Shown one piece after another: positions 1-9,683 of a stretch of 64,000 nucleotides of DNA (positions are counted from its first letter, which is position 1; the number at the start of each line of letters is the position of its first letter). Source of the DNA: an uncultured Paenibacillaceae bacterium (lineage in GTDB: Bacteria; Bacillota; Bacilli; Paenibacillales; K13); assembly GCA_913056365.1 (NCBI GenBank), contig CAJXLT010000001.1:682001-746000 (forward strand), written 5' to 3'. The notes under the pieces are model-generated. The model was not told where the DNA came from and did no database searches. It saw only the letters and a list, made by a program, of their open reading frames with translations. A program made the position numbers and the translations under genes.

Positions 1-27
1 TCCGCTACATGTGAGGAGTGGAGCCTA

Positions 28-894
28 ATGGAGTACCGCAAGATGCTCAATACTGGCGATATGCGGAAGATGAAGAAGGAAGGACAGCCGATTGCGATGG
101 TGACCGCATACGACTACCCATCTGCCAAGCTGGCAGAGGAAGCGGGAGCGGATATCATCTTCGTCGGTGATTCGCTCGGCATGGTCGTGCTTGGATATGA
201 GTCTACGATCCCAGTCACGATGGATGATATGATTCATCATACGAAAGCTGTAATGCGAGCGGTCAAGAACAGTTTTGTACTGACAGATATGCCGTTCATG
301 AGCTACCATGGCAGTATAGACTTCACACTGCGCAATGCGGCCCGCCTGATGCAGGAAGGGATGGCGAAGGCAGTGAAGATGGAAGGCGGCGCTGAAATAT
401 GCGATGCTGTCTCCGCCTGTGTGAGCGCAGGTATACCTGTAATGGGTCATATCGGACTAACACCGCAAGCGATAAATCAGCTTGGCGGTTATAAGGTGCA
501 GGGAAAGAGCGCAGAACAAGCGATGAAGCTAATCGAGGATGCGAAGGCGCTTGAACAGGCCGGAGCGTTCGCTATCGTACTGGAGATGGTGCCCGAACCG
601 CTGGCCGAATGGATTACACAACAAATTACAATTCCTACGATCGGGATAGGCGCAGGGCGGGGCTGTGACGGTCAAGTGCTCGTCTATCATGATTTGCTGC
701 AATATGCTTCACCGGTCAACGCTCGCTTCGTCAAACCTTATGCGAATGTGCAGGATGTTGTGCGCGATGCTATCGGACAATATGTTCGGGAAGTGAAGGA
801 GCGTGTCTTTCCCGAAGAAGCGCACGTCTTCCCTATGGATGCCAGCGTGATGGATGAAGTGAAGAGCAAGACACGGGAAGGCGGCGAAGCATGA
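28..894 (+). CDS. panB: 3-methyl-2-oxobutanoate hydroxymethyltransferase (ketopantoate hydroxymethyltransferase)
   Basis: PanB transfers a one-carbon unit from 5,10-methylene-tetrahydrofolate to 2-oxoisovalerate to make ketopantoate, the first committed step of pantothenate and CoA synthesis in the cytoplasm. The 288-residue product is full length for the family. The metal-binding [11 protein letters not shown] motif lies near residues 46-56, and the barrel continues through GHIGLTPQ and [20 protein letters not shown] site lies 7 bases before the ATG. Its stop overlaps the start of panC by ATGA, so the two are translationally coupled. The family assignment is certain. Confidence 0.97.
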   Translation: MEYRKMLNTGDMRKMKKEGQPIAMVTAYDYPSAKLAEEAGADIIFVGDSLGMVVLGYESTIPVTMDDMIHHTKAVMRAVKNSFVLTDMPFMSYHGSIDFTLRNAARLMQEGMAKAVKMEGGAEICDAVSACVSAGIPVMGHIGLTPQAINQLGGYKVQGKSAEQAMKLIEDAKALEQAGAFAIVLEMVPEPLAEWITQQITIPTIGIGAGRGCDGQVLVYHDLLQYASPVNARFVKPYANVQDVVRDAIGQYVREVKERVFPEEAHVFPMDASVMDEVKSKTREGGEA

Positions 895-1784
895 GACGTT
901 GTTATACAGTGGAGGATATGCGCCAATGGCTAGCCGACAACAATGCGTACAAGTTTGGCAAGACTAAGACAGTCGGCTTCGTTCCGACGATGGGATATTT
1001 GCATGACGGCCACATGAGCTTGCTCGAACAGTCGAAGCAAGATAATGATTTAACGGTGCTAAGTATCTTCGTCAATCCATTGCAATTCGGACCGAGCGAA
1101 GACTTCGAGCGTTATCCGCGAGACGAGGAGCGGGATTTGAGACTTGCGGAACTATGCGGCGTAGATGCTGTGTTCCTGCCTTCTGTTGAAGTGATGTACC
1201 CACACAAACCGCTGACCACTGTACGTGTGTCTGCCATTGCAGATGTGCTGTGCGGTGCGTCTAGACCCGGACACTTCGACGGAGTCGCTACGGTAGTTAG
1301 CAAGCTTCTCCATATTGTGTCGCCGGACCGCGCTTATTTCGGGATGAAGGATGCGCAGCAAGTGGCGGTGCTGACACAGATGACAGCCGACTTGAACCTG
1401 GATACAGCGATTGTGCGCTGTCCGACACTTCGGGAAGAAGACGGCTTGGCATTGAGCTCCCGCAATGTGTATTTAACACCGGAGGAGAGAGATCAAGCAA
1501 CAGTTTTGTATGCTTCGTTGCAGACATTGCAGCAATCGTTGAAGGAACAGAGACTGTCCGTAGCGCAGGCAGAGCAGCTATTGGCAGCAAGCCTGCGAGA
1601 AGCGCCGCTTGCCATTATCGAATACGCGGAGGTAAGAACCTTTCCCCGATTCGGACAGCCCTCTCCGCATAGCTGCATGCAAGATATCATACAGCAGGGA
1701 ACGACGCTTCTGGCTGCACTTGCTGTCAAATTCGGCACAACGCGTCTAATCGACAATATGGTGTACGCGCCAGACCGAGAATAG
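891..1784 (+). CDS. panC: Pantothenate synthetase (pantoate-beta-alanine ligase)
   Basis: PanC condenses pantoate with beta-alanine through a pantoyl-adenylate intermediate to give pantothenate. The 297-residue protein has the nucleotidyltransferase signature [12 protein letters not shown] at about residues 30-41, in which HDGH is the HIGH-like ATP motif. It also has [18 protein letters not shown] and the late [10 protein letters not shown] block, in which KMSKS-like function resides. It sits between panB and panD in the usual order, overlapping panB by 4 bases, so the three probably share one transcript. Nothing about the protein is unusual. Confidence 0.97.
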   Translation: MRRCYTVEDMRQWLADNNAYKFGKTKTVGFVPTMGYLHDGHMSLLEQSKQDNDLTVLSIFVNPLQFGPSEDFERYPRDEERDLRLAELCGVDAVFLPSVEVMYPHKPLTTVRVSAIADVLCGASRPGHFDGVATVVSKLLHIVSPDRAYFGMKDAQQVAVLTQMTADLNLDTAIVRCPTLREEDGLALSSRNVYLTPEERDQATVLYASLQTLQQSLKEQRLSVAQAEQLLAASLREAPLAIIEYAEVRTFPRFGQPSPHSCMQDIIQQGTTLLAALAVKFGTTRLIDNMVYAPDRE

Positions 1785-1800
1785 AGGAGGTGCTTTTCGC

Positions 1801-2184
1801 ATGTTCCGTACAATGATGAAGTCCAAGCTTCACCGCGCAACTGTCACGGAGGCCAATCTGCAATATGTAGGAAGTGTTACCATCGATGAAGCTTTATTGG
1901 AAGCGGTCGACATATTGCCTAATGAAAAAGTGCAAATCGTTAATAATAACAATGGTGCGCGCTTAGAAACCTATGTCATTCCCGGACCGCGCGACTCAGG
2001 TGTTATTTGCCTGAATGGTGCTGCGGCAAGGCTTGTTCAGCCCGGGGATATCGTTATCATTATTGCCTATGCGCTAATGAGCCATGATGAAGCCAACAAT
2101 TATAAGCCGAAGGTTGCCATCATGGACGAGCACAATCGTATTAAGGAAATGCTCGGCGAGGAAATTCACACCACGATTGTATAA
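1801..2184 (+). CDS. panD: Aspartate 1-decarboxylase proenzyme
   Basis: PanD decarboxylates aspartate to beta-alanine, the second substrate of PanC. It is made as a pro-enzyme that cleaves itself between Gly and Ser to form a pyruvoyl cofactor. The cleavage pair is visible at Gly24-Ser25 in YVGSVTID, and the catalytic tract [13 protein letters not shown] follows. At 127 residues it has normal length. A GAGGAGGTG site precedes the ATG. With panB and panC it completes the pantothenate branch, leaving only ketopantoate reductase (panE or ilvC) to be encoded elsewhere. Confidence 0.97.
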   Translation: MFRTMMKSKLHRATVTEANLQYVGSVTIDEALLEAVDILPNEKVQIVNNNNGARLETYVIPGPRDSGVICLNGAAARLVQPGDIVIIIAYALMSHDEANNYKPKVAIMDEHNRIKEMLGEEIHTTIV

Positions 2185-2290
2185 GTCGTAGCACCCTCCG
2201 AACGTATGCATGAAAGTCGATGCGGTAACAAAGAATGTAGGTACCTGCTTTCTCGGCACAATGCCGGATATGCCAAGGAGGGAAACGTCT

Positions 2291-2923
2291 ATGTTCAAGC
2301 ATATGTTTGCTGTTATGAACGAGGTGCTCGATCACATTATGGCCAACTTGGATCAAGCGCAGGGGGAGGAACGACAGGATTTGCTGGATCAGCTCGCGGC
2401 ATTAAAGTCGATGAGCGATACCTGTATTGAAGAATGGCTTTTATTCGAAGAAAAAATGGGCATGCTGCATCCGAAGCCTGTAGCAGCGGCGGTTGACGCA
2501 ACTTCTCCGGCATCAATCGAATCACATGTATGGCGTGATGCGTATGAACGCGGACACGGGTTTCTGAAGCTGCTCATGTTTGAACAATCCATTGAGCAAT
2601 TTGTAGAAGTAGTTCGGCTGCAGCCGGATTATTTGCCAGCACGATTTTATTTGGCGCTTTGTTATATGCAGTATGGTGATACCGGTGAAGCTTATCGGCA
2701 TTTTCAATTTATTATTCAATTATCCGGTGACAGTAAGCTGCGGGCCGTCGCTTACAATGCGATGGGCTGCATTCAAGTGAAAAAACGGAATTTGGAAAAG
2801 GCGGTAGAGCTGTTCATGCTAGCGCATGAGCAGGACCCTGATTTGGACGATCCAATTCGCAATATGCAGGTACTGTCTGAGGAGGACGGCAGCTTGCAGA
2901 TGGGGATGGGGTTTCCCCACTAA
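2291..2923 (+). CDS. Tetratricopeptide-repeat protein of unknown role
   Basis: This is a 210-residue soluble protein. The start at 2291 is chosen because AAGGAGGG lies just before it; an in-frame upstream start at 2210 has no ribosome site. The N-terminal 70 residues are helical and acidic. The C-terminal part carries about three TPR-like units (around FIEQFVEVVRLQPDYLPARF, MQYGDTGEAYRHF and VKKRNLEKAVELFMLAHEQDPD). TPRs are protein-binding scaffolds, so a partner protein is expected, but none can be named from sequence. It lies between panD and dinG, co-oriented. The TPR call is firm; the function is unknown. Confidence 0.8.
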   Translation: MFKHMFAVMNEVLDHIMANLDQAQGEERQDLLDQLAALKSMSDTCIEEWLLFEEKMGMLHPKPVAAAVDATSPASIESHVWRDAYERGHGFLKLLMFEQSIEQFVEVVRLQPDYLPARFYLALCYMQYGDTGEAYRHFQFIIQLSGDSKLRAVAYNAMGCIQVKKRNLEKAVELFMLAHEQDPDLDDPIRNMQVLSEEDGSLQMGMGFPH

Positions 2924-2967
2924 GTTCAGGAGTCTGCCGCTTGGGCCCGGAAGGGGAAGGCGCACTC

Positions 2968-5889
2968 ATGAAATTTGTAGTGATCGATTTTGAAACAACG
3001 GGCAATGCAGCGGAAGATCGGATTATACAGGTCGGGGCTGCCGTTGTAGAGCAGGATACAATCACATCTATATACAGCTCATTCGTGAAGCCAGGCATAC
3101 CTATACCGGCATTCATAGAGCAACTGACAGGCATTGATGACGAGATGGTGAAGGACGCGCCCGAGCTAGAGGAAGTAATGACAGAATTGCTTCCTCTGCT
3201 GGATGGCAGCGTCCTTGTCGCGCATCATGCAGCATTCGATGCAGGTTTCTTACAGCGAGCCCTTGAGGAATGCGGATATGAACCGTTCACGGGTCCGGTA
3301 TTGGATACGATGGACTTGCTCCGCATGATGTATCCCGGGCTCGGGAGCTTGCAGCTTTCTATGGTATGCGCAGCATTCGGGATCGAGCATGAACGGGCGC
3401 ATCAAGCGGATAGTGATGCGGAAGTGACAGCCCGTATATTGCTGCAAGTGCTGGATAAGCTGGAGAGCTTACCGTTGTTGACCATTCAGAGGCTGTGTCA
3501 CCTGTTCGACCATCCGGAGGTTGCCAATGCAGTAGATATGTCCTGGTTCCTGAGTCAAATTCGAGAGCAGAAGGAACAGGAGCTGCAAACCTTAGAAGAC
3601 GAGTCTCGCTATTATCGGCAGTTTGTTCTTCAAGTTAAGGAATGGACCGAGGAGAAGCCGGCTCGCGAGGACGAGGATGACTCGTTAGATTTGGAGCCGG
3701 ATTTCGCTAATTTCTATGAACAATTTAAGGAAGAAGCGGCGAAGCGATTCCCTCATTACGAGCCGCGCGAGTCGCAGGATCGAATGATTCACGAAGTGCA
3801 TCGCAGTATGAATGAGGATAAGCACTTGCTTATTGAAGCGGGTACAGGTACTGGCAAATCACTAGGTTACCTGATTCCTGCCCTGCATTATAGTATCCTA
3901 CATGAGCAGAAAGTAACCGTCAGCACACATACGATTAATTTGCAGGAGCAGCTACGGCAACGAGATATCCCGCTGCTGAATGAATTGTTTCCTGTGCCGT
4001 TTCGAGCAGCTGTGCTGAAAGGCCGCAGTCATTACTTGTGTCTGCGCAAGTTCGAGCATAAAATAAACAATAAGGAATTCGACGAGATCAAAGACGATCT
4101 GGTAGCAGCGGCACAGATGGTGATATGGCTTGGAGAGACAGAGCATGGGGATGAGGAAGAGCTGCAATTCGGCAATAAAGGGGCGGAATTATGGTCGGAC
4201 GTATCCAGTGATGCCGATTCCTGTCTCAACCGAGCCTGTCCTTGGTTTCGCCGCTGCTTCTACCATAGAGCGAAGCATCAAGCGAACGTAGCGGATGTAG
4301 TCATTACGAACCATTCACTGCTATTCACGGATACACAGGCTGATTCTCGCTTACTGCCTTCATACTCCCGTTTGGTCGTTGACGAGGCTCATCACTTCGA
4401 AGAGACAGCAGCGAAGCATCTGGGCAGCCAAGTGAATTACTTCGGTCTGATGAATACGATGAACTGGTTGTTCAAGGATGCGCAGACAGGTAGGCTCCCA
4501 ACATTGGCGAGACAGCTCAGGAATGAGGCATCCAGCGCTCCATCAGAGGCGCATCCGGAAGAATGGGCCGAAGAGATTGAAGGCTTGCTGCCGATGGCTG
4601 CAGAAGCGAAGGATCAATGGGACCGTCTATGTGAAAGCATGTACAAAGCATTCATAGAGAACAATCGCCAGGCGTCCATGGATGCCGGACAGGTAGTGCG
4701 CATACAACCAGCTGCGCTGCCTGATGAGTGGCCGGAACTGCAGCATAATGGGGAGCAGCTGCAGGAACGCCTAGCGCTGCTGCTTAAGAAATCAGAGAAG
4801 CTTGTTCAGACGATTCGCGAAGTATGGGACGATACCGAATTGCAGGGCTTGCTTACCGATATTTCCGGAACGCTTAAGGATTTGAACCGATTCAAGGATA
4901 CCGCCAAGCTGTTTATGAAACTGAACGATACGTCGGTTGTGTATTGGTTGGAAGCTCAGGCAACATATCGGTACAAGTCATTGCAGATGATCGCGGTGCC
5001 GATTGATGTGAGTGAGAAGCTGCGAAGCTTGTTTTTCCAAGCGAAGGATAGCATAGTCCTCACCTCGGCTACACTGTCTGTCAAGCAATCCTTCGCATAC
5101 ATTATAGATCAGTTGGGCTTGTCGGAAGATGAAGCTGGTGGACGCTTGCTCACATCCGTACTGCCATCGCCATTCGACTACCGCAACAAAGTGCTCGTAT
5201 GTATTCCAAGGGACTTCCCTAAGCTGAAGGGAGGAGGGCAAGGCGAAGAAGCATTCTTGCGCCAGCTTGCTTCCACGATTGTAGAGACCGCAGTTGCAAC
5301 TCGCGGGAGAATGCTTGTCCTATTCACCTCGTATCGGATGTTGAAGCAAGCGTATGAGCTATTGAAGAAGCCGCTGGATTGGAATGGCATTGCGTTGCTC
5401 GGGCAAGGTGTAGAAACACATAATCGAAGTAAGCTCACGCGTTGGTTCAAGGAGAGCGAAGCATGCGTATTGCTTGGGACCAGCAGCTTCTGGGAAGGCG
5501 TGGATATACCTGGCGATGCACTGACATGCTTGGCAATGGTTCGCCTGCCCTTTCAACCGCCGAATCATCCATTGGTAGAGGCCAAATGTGAGAGGTTGGA
5601 GCAGCAGAATAAAAATCCGTTCATGCAATATTCCGTGCCGCAGGCTGTTATTCGCTTCAAGCAGGGCTTTGGCCGATTGATACGAACCTCGCAAGATCAG
5701 GGGATCGTCCTATTGTTCGACACGCGGGTGCTGGATACGTTTTATGGCAAGCACTTTCTATATTCTTTGCCGGGACCCAAGATCGAACATATGAAGACAG
5801 ATATGCTTGTGTCGCGTGTTCAGCAATGGTTGGAACGAGATGACGCGTCACCGGCTATGTCCGTCGATGAAAAGGGGGAGCAAGGATGA
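2968..5889 (+). CDS. dinG: DnaQ-like exonuclease / DinG-family helicase fusion
   Basis: The 973-residue protein joins an N-terminal 3'-5' exonuclease to an XPD/DinG superfamily 2 helicase, as in other Firmicutes. The exonuclease has DEDDh residues in VIDFETTG (Asp7, Glu9), HHAAFDAGFL and HQADSDAE. The helicase has Walker A GTGTGKS near 292, DEAH at about 472 and C-terminal motif GFGRLIRTSQDQG. Four cysteines at about 358, 419, 424 and 430 match the iron-sulfur pattern of E. coli DinG. The likely role is unwinding or trimming R-loops, D-loops and damaged ends. The start at 2968 follows a GGAAGGGGAAGG site; a TTG at 2941 is less likely. It overlaps rex by ATGA. Confidence 0.93.
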   Translation: MKFVVIDFETTGNAAEDRIIQVGAAVVEQDTITSIYSSFVKPGIPIPAFIEQLTGIDDEMVKDAPELEEVMTELLPLLDGSVLVAHHAAFDAGFLQRALEECGYEPFTGPVLDTMDLLRMMYPGLGSLQLSMVCAAFGIEHERAHQADSDAEVTARILLQVLDKLESLPLLTIQRLCHLFDHPEVANAVDMSWFLSQIREQKEQELQTLEDESRYYRQFVLQVKEWTEEKPAREDEDDSLDLEPDFANFYEQFKEEAAKRFPHYEPRESQDRMIHEVHRSMNEDKHLLIEAGTGTGKSLGYLIPALHYSILHEQKVTVSTHTINLQEQLRQRDIPLLNELFPVPFRAAVLKGRSHYLCLRKFEHKINNKEFDEIKDDLVAAAQMVIWLGETEHGDEEELQFGNKGAELWSDVSSDADSCLNRACPWFRRCFYHRAKHQANVADVVITNHSLLFTDTQADSRLLPSYSRLVVDEAHHFEETAAKHLGSQVNYFGLMNTMNWLFKDAQTGRLPTLARQLRNEASSAPSEAHPEEWAEEIEGLLPMAAEAKDQWDRLCESMYKAFIENNRQASMDAGQVVRIQPAALPDEWPELQHNGEQLQERLALLLKKSEKLVQTIREVWDDTELQGLLTDISGTLKDLNRFKDTAKLFMKLNDTSVVYWLEAQATYRYKSLQMIAVPIDVSEKLRSLFFQAKDSIVLTSATLSVKQSFAYIIDQLGLSEDEAGGRLLTSVLPSPFDYRNKVLVCIPRDFPKLKGGGQGEEAFLRQLASTIVETAVATRGRMLVLFTSYRMLKQAYELLKKPLDWNGIALLGQGVETHNRSKLTRWFKESEACVLLGTSSFWEGVDIPGDALTCLAMVRLPFQPPNHPLVEAKCERLEQQNKNPFMQYSVPQAVIRFKQGFGRLIRTSQDQGIVLLFDTRVLDTFYGKHFLYSLPGPKIEHMKTDMLVSRVQQWLERDDASPAMSVDEKGEQG

Positions 5890-6506
5890 AAGTACCGAAA
5901 ATCTCAGAAGCGGTTGTTAGAAGATTGCCTATCTATTTGCGCTATTTGAATGAGCTTGAGCTTTCTGAAGTGCAGACTGTTTCTTCGCAGGCTCTAGGTC
6001 AGAAGCTCGATCTTAACCCGGCGCAAATAAGGAAGGACTTAGCTTATTTCGGCGAATTTGGCAAGAAGGGTATCGGCTATGATGTCGGATATTTGATCGA
6101 GAGAATTCGACATATATTGAAGCTGGATCAAGTCATTCATGTCGCATTGGTTGGCGCTGGCAATCTAGGACAGGCATTAAGTAATTACAACAAATATTTG
6201 CAAGACAATATGAAGATTATATGTATCTTCGATGCATCACCGCACAAAATCGGCTCAACCATTAATAATATTGAAGTTCAACCTGTAGAAAAGCTGCAGC
6301 AAGTCGTCAGGACGCTTGGTGTGCGCGTAGGAATCATTACAGTTCCTGCATCAGAAGCGCAAGCAGTGGCGAACCGCTTCGTACAAGCAGGAGTTGAGGC
6401 AATACTTAACTTTGCTCCCGCAATATTGAAGGTTCCGTCTGACGTTCGTGTACATTATGCTGATTTCACAACAGAGCTTCACAGCTTGGCCTATTATTTG
6501 GACTGA
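5886..6506 (+). CDS. rex: Redox-sensing transcriptional repressor Rex
   Basis: Rex senses the NADH/NAD+ ratio. It binds operators when NADH is low and releases fermentative and respiratory genes when NADH rises. The 206-residue protein has an N-terminal winged helix (SSQALGQKLDLNPAQIRKDL, about 35-54) and a Rossmann domain with the dinucleotide motif VGAGNLGQAL near residue 92. The C-terminal helix ending LAYYLD serves the domain-swapped dimer. Translation is coupled to dinG through ATGA. I did not see a clear Rex operator next to it. A terminator hairpin follows at 6567. Confidence 0.96.
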   Translation: MKVPKISEAVVRRLPIYLRYLNELELSEVQTVSSQALGQKLDLNPAQIRKDLAYFGEFGKKGIGYDVGYLIERIRHILKLDQVIHVALVGAGNLGQALSNYNKYLQDNMKIICIFDASPHKIGSTINNIEVQPVEKLQQVVRTLGVRVGIITVPASEAQAVANRFVQAGVEAILNFAPAILKVPSDVRVHYADFTTELHSLAYYLD

Positions 6507-6566
6507 CATATAATCGGTAGTCGCAGTTCAGGCAAGCTATAAGCCTCGGTAATACGCAGCATACAT

Positions 6567-6614
6567 ATAAGGCTGTCCGAGGGTCATGAAGTCATGATCC
6601 TTGGACAGCCTTAT
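6567..6614. terminator. Bidirectional terminator between rex and pit
   Basis: A 12-base arm ATAAGGCTGTCC at 6567-6578 pairs with GGACAGCCTTAT at 6603-6614, and an inner TCATGA repeat sits in the loop. A-rich and T-rich ends occur on both sides, so it could stop transcripts from rex (+) and pit (-), which converge here. Confidence 0.8.
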
Positions 6615-6638
6615 AGGGTTGGAGCTAGCATCTGACCT

Positions 6639-7652
6639 TTAGCCTGCAATACCAACCGCGACTAACAGCTTGTACGATAAATAAGCAATAAGAGAAGTGC
6701 CTGGCAATGTGAATATCCATGCCGAAATAATCTTGCCCGCAACGCCCCAACGTACGGAGCTTAATCGTCCAGTCATCCCCACACCGATAATCGCACCCGT
6801 AATCGTATGTGTAGAGCTAACAGGAATGCCAATCTTGGAAACAGTCGTCAAGATCATCGCAGCGGCGGTTTCAGCAGCGAAGCCATGGATTGGCTCCAGC
6901 TTACTCAGACGCATGCCTAATGTCTTAATTACCTTCCATCCGCCAATAGCCGTCCCCAATGCGATAACCAAGCCGCAGGAGGTAATGACCCAAATTGGAA
7001 TCGGATCGTCCATCGTAATTCCGCCGACACTGCCGGCTACGAGCGCCATCATGATAATACCCATCGCTTTCTGTGCATCGGAGCTTCCATGGCTGAATGC
7101 CATCCAAGATACAGAGACAAGCTGCAGAATACTGAATGATTTCTTCACCTTGGACGGTTGCACGCCTCCTACAATAATAAGGAGCAACTTCATAATTAGA
7201 TACGCCAGTATAGCACCGATAACAGGAGAAATCAGCATCGCCAATAATACCTTCTGAATGCCGCTAACGATTAGAATGCCGAATCCGCCGTGCGCAACAG
7301 CCGCACCGATAATGCCTCCGATCAGTGAATGAGAAGCGCTGATCGGCATCCCGATTAATGTCATCAGCACATTCCAAGTGATTGAACCCATTAGCAAGGC
7401 GATGACCACATAGAGAGTAATATGCTGCGGATCAACGATGCCTTTACTGATCATCTTGGCAACGGCGGTAAAAGCGAATGCACCTGCCAAGTTCAGAACA
7501 GCGGCTAAGAGCACAGCTGGTAGAGGCTTCAGTACACGTGTGCCTACAACCGTAGCAATGGCGTTGGCAGAATCATTCCAACCGTTCGTGAAGTCGAATA
7601 ACAGCGCCATGATGACAACAATGACAATCAGTAAGCTGACACCATCAAGCAT
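6639..7652 (-). CDS. pit: Low-affinity inorganic phosphate transporter, PiT family
   Basis: This integral membrane phosphate:cation symporter has about 337 residues and roughly ten hydrophobic segments. The two inverted PiT signature blocks are visible as FDFTNGWNDSANAIATVV near the N-terminus and VSSTHTITGAIIGVG near the C-terminus; a matching SASHSLIGGIIGAA lies between them. The start is placed at the ATG at 7652, which overlaps the stop of the upstream DUF47 gene; a GTG at 7667 is also possible. Pairing with a DUF47 protein is typical of this family and supports phosphate as substrate. Metal-phosphate complexes are the probable transported form. Confidence 0.93.
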   Translation of the reverse strand: MLDGVSLLIVIVVIMALLFDFTNGWNDSANAIATVVGTRVLKPLPAVLLAAVLNLAGAFAFTAVAKMISKGIVDPQHITLYVVIALLMGSITWNVLMTLIGMPISASHSLIGGIIGAAVAHGGFGILIVSGIQKVLLAMLISPVIGAILAYLIMKLLLIIVGGVQPSKVKKSFSILQLVSVSWMAFSHGSSDAQKAMGIIMMALVAGSVGGITMDDPIPIWVITSCGLVIALGTAIGGWKVIKTLGMRLSKLEPIHGFAAETAAAMILTTVSKIGIPVSSTHTITGAIIGVGMTGRLSSVRWGVAGKIISAWIFTLPGTSLIAYLSYKLLVAVGIAG

Positions 7653-8268
7653 AACGGAGTACCACACTTTCTAGAATGTCAGCAACATCTTCGCAGGCAT
7701 CGGTGGTTTCTTCCAGCCTTTCATAAATTTCCTTCAGTTTGAAATCATGGTAAGGATCCTTAGGGCTCTTGAATATCTCACGAATGCCTTCACGCATCAA
7801 GCGGTCGCCTTCATTCTCTAGGCTGTTGATATGTAAAGTATGCTCGCGAATTTGCATATACTTCTTCTTACTGAGTAGCTTGAACGCTTGCAGCATATGC
7901 TCACATTGCGATACAAGCACCTCAGAGAACTGCTTCATGTAGTCATCGCTGAACGATACGCTCAAATAATCAAATCGTGCCAGCGACGCCTCCATCCCGT
8001 CCATCACATCGTCCATGCGGACAGCGAGCTCCATGATGTCCTCACGGTCCAGCGGCGTGATGAAGACCTGGTTGAGTCCCTTGAACAATTCATGTGTATA
8101 AGAATCTCCAGCATCCTCCAGCTCCTTCATTGCTTCCAAGAATGCGGAAGGCTCCTTGTCACCCAGTAAGGCTTGTCTCAACAAATGTGAACCCTTCACG
8201 CAGTTTTCTGCGGACTTGATCATTAAGTTGAGGAAATTCACATCGTCCTTTTTCCGAAATACGAGCAT
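7645..8268 (-). CDS. DUF47 / PhoU-like phosphate transport regulator
   Basis: The 207-residue all-helical cytoplasmic protein belongs to the DUF47 (PhoU-related) family, which is normally encoded next to PiT transporters and is thought to modulate them. Visible features are acidic helices such as LDREDIMELAVRMDDVMDG near residue 75 and ERLEETTDACEDVADILE at the C-terminus, which resemble the metal-cluster helices of PhoU. The ATG at 8268 is preceded by GAGGAGGG. It is the first gene of a two-gene operon with pit, overlapping by 8 bases. Confidence 0.9.
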   Translation of the reverse strand: MLVFRKKDDVNFLNLMIKSAENCVKGSHLLRQALLGDKEPSAFLEAMKELEDAGDSYTHELFKGLNQVFITPLDREDIMELAVRMDDVMDGMEASLARFDYLSVSFSDDYMKQFSEVLVSQCEHMLQAFKLLSKKKYMQIREHTLHINSLENEGDRLMREGIREIFKSPKDPYHDFKLKEIYERLEETTDACEDVADILESVVLRYA

Positions 8269-8390
8269 TCGTATCCCTCCTCAAGTATCTTTACACATTC
8301 TTAAAATTTACCACAGCAGTCATTCGACATGCAATGCAAAATTTGTTACATTAAGAAAGGATCGGTTAGGAAAGGGGTCTTCATTCGAAA

Positions 8391-9683
8391 ATGGCGAAAC
8401 TGTTAATCAAGAACGGCACCTTCATTACGATGCGTAACGACGATGCGGTGCTGAAGGGATCGATGGTCGTAGAGAACGGTCGTATTACATATTTGGGAGC
8501 GCAAGTACCGGAAGGCGAATTCGATACCGTCATAGATGGTACATATAGAGTTTACTTACCGGGCCTTGTCAATACACACGGGCATGCTGCTATGTCGCTG
8601 CTACGTGGCTATGCCGATGATCTGGCGCTTCAGGTTTGGCTGGAGGAGAAGATGTGGCCGAACGAAGCGAAATTCACGGCAGAGGATGTCCAATGGGGTA
8701 CGATGCTCTCAGCAGCAGAGATGCTGTTAAGCGGAACTACGGCCTTCGTCGATATGTATGATCATATGGATCAAGTAGCCGAAGTTGTCGAGCAATCAGG
8801 CATGCGCGGCTGCTTGACCCGGGGGATGATCGGGTTAGTCCCACCAGAAGTGAGAACGGCGAAGCTAGACGAGGCGATCGCCTTCGTCAAAGCTTGGCAC
8901 GGCAAAGCAGACGGTCGGATTACGACGATGATGTCGCCGCACGCCCCGTATACTTGTCCGCCGGAATTCATTCAGGATATCGTTCAGGCTGCGCATGAGC
9001 TGGACCAGCCTATTCATATCCATATGTCAGAAACAGCGCGGGAAGTGGCGCAGAATGTAGAGGATTACGGTGAGCGTCCTGTTCGCCACCTCGAGAAGCT
9101 AGGCGTATTCGAGCGTCCTTGTCTGGTCGCACACGGTGTGCATTTGACAGATGAAGAGATTGCTGTCTTGTCGAAATACGACGTACGTGTGTCTCACAAT
9201 CCAGGCAGTAATCTGAAGCTGGCCAGCGGGATTGCCCGAGTTCCGGAGCTTATGCAAGCTGGCGTGCTCGTATCGTTAGGTACAGACAGCTCTGCAAGTA
9301 ATAACAACTTGGACCTGTTGGAAGAAGTACGCCTTGCCGCCCTGTTGCACAAAGGAATTACGGGAGATCCGACTGCCGTTCCTGCTATGGAAGCGTTGAA
9401 GATGGGTACCGTGTATGGCGCCAAATCAATATGGCTCGATGATGTCGGCACCTTGGAGGTCGGTCAGAAAGCTGACTTTATCTCGATTAATCCGGAAAGA
9501 CTGCACTATTATCCGCATACGAATCTAGTCTCACACCTCGTATATGCGGCGAACTCCGCAGATGTGATGGATGTCTGGGTGGACGGCAAGCAGTTGGTGA
9601 AGAATCGAGAGCTGCTTACATTGGATGAAGAGCGGATCAAACGAGAATTTACAGCCAGCTTCGAGCGTGTGATTGGCGAATGA
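8391..9683 (+). CDS. mtaD: 5-methylthioadenosine / S-adenosylhomocysteine deaminase (amidohydrolase)
   Basis: The 430-residue metal-dependent amidohydrolase matches the MTA/SAH deaminase family, which converts MTA or SAH to the inosine derivatives. Metal ligands are seen in NTHGHAAMSLLRG (H-x-H), HIHMSET and AHGVHLTDEE, and the catalytic aspartate in LGTDSSASNNNLDL. The last two blocks are characteristic of the subfamily. It lies apart from the mtn salvage genes, but MTA is the entry compound of that pathway, so a link is possible. A GGAAAGGGG site precedes the ATG. The stop overlaps the next gene by ATGA. Substrate choice within the family cannot be settled from sequence. Confidence 0.88.
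   Translation: MAKLLIKNGTFITMRNDDAVLKGSMVVENGRITYLGAQVPEGEFDTVIDGTYRVYLPGLVNTHGHAAMSLLRGYADDLALQVWLEEKMWPNEAKFTAEDVQWGTMLSAAEMLLSGTTAFVDMYDHMDQVAEVVEQSGMRGCLTRGMIGLVPPEVRTAKLDEAIAFVKAWHGKADGRITTMMSPHAPYTCPPEFIQDIVQAAHELDQPIHIHMSETAREVAQNVEDYGERPVRHLEKLGVFERPCLVAHGVHLTDEEIAVLSKYDVRVSHNPGSNLKLASGIARVPELMQAGVLVSLGTDSSASNNNLDLLEEVRLAALLHKGITGDPTAVPAMEALKMGTVYGAKSIWLDDVGTLEVGQKADFISINPERLHYYPHTNLVSHLVYAANSADVMDVWVDGKQLVKNRELLTLDEERIKREFTASFERVIGE

Noticed and set aside
1-27. End of a gene upstream of panB
   Set aside because: Stops occur in two frames (TGA at 12-14 and TAA at 26-28), but too few bases are visible to tell which, if any, closes a gene.
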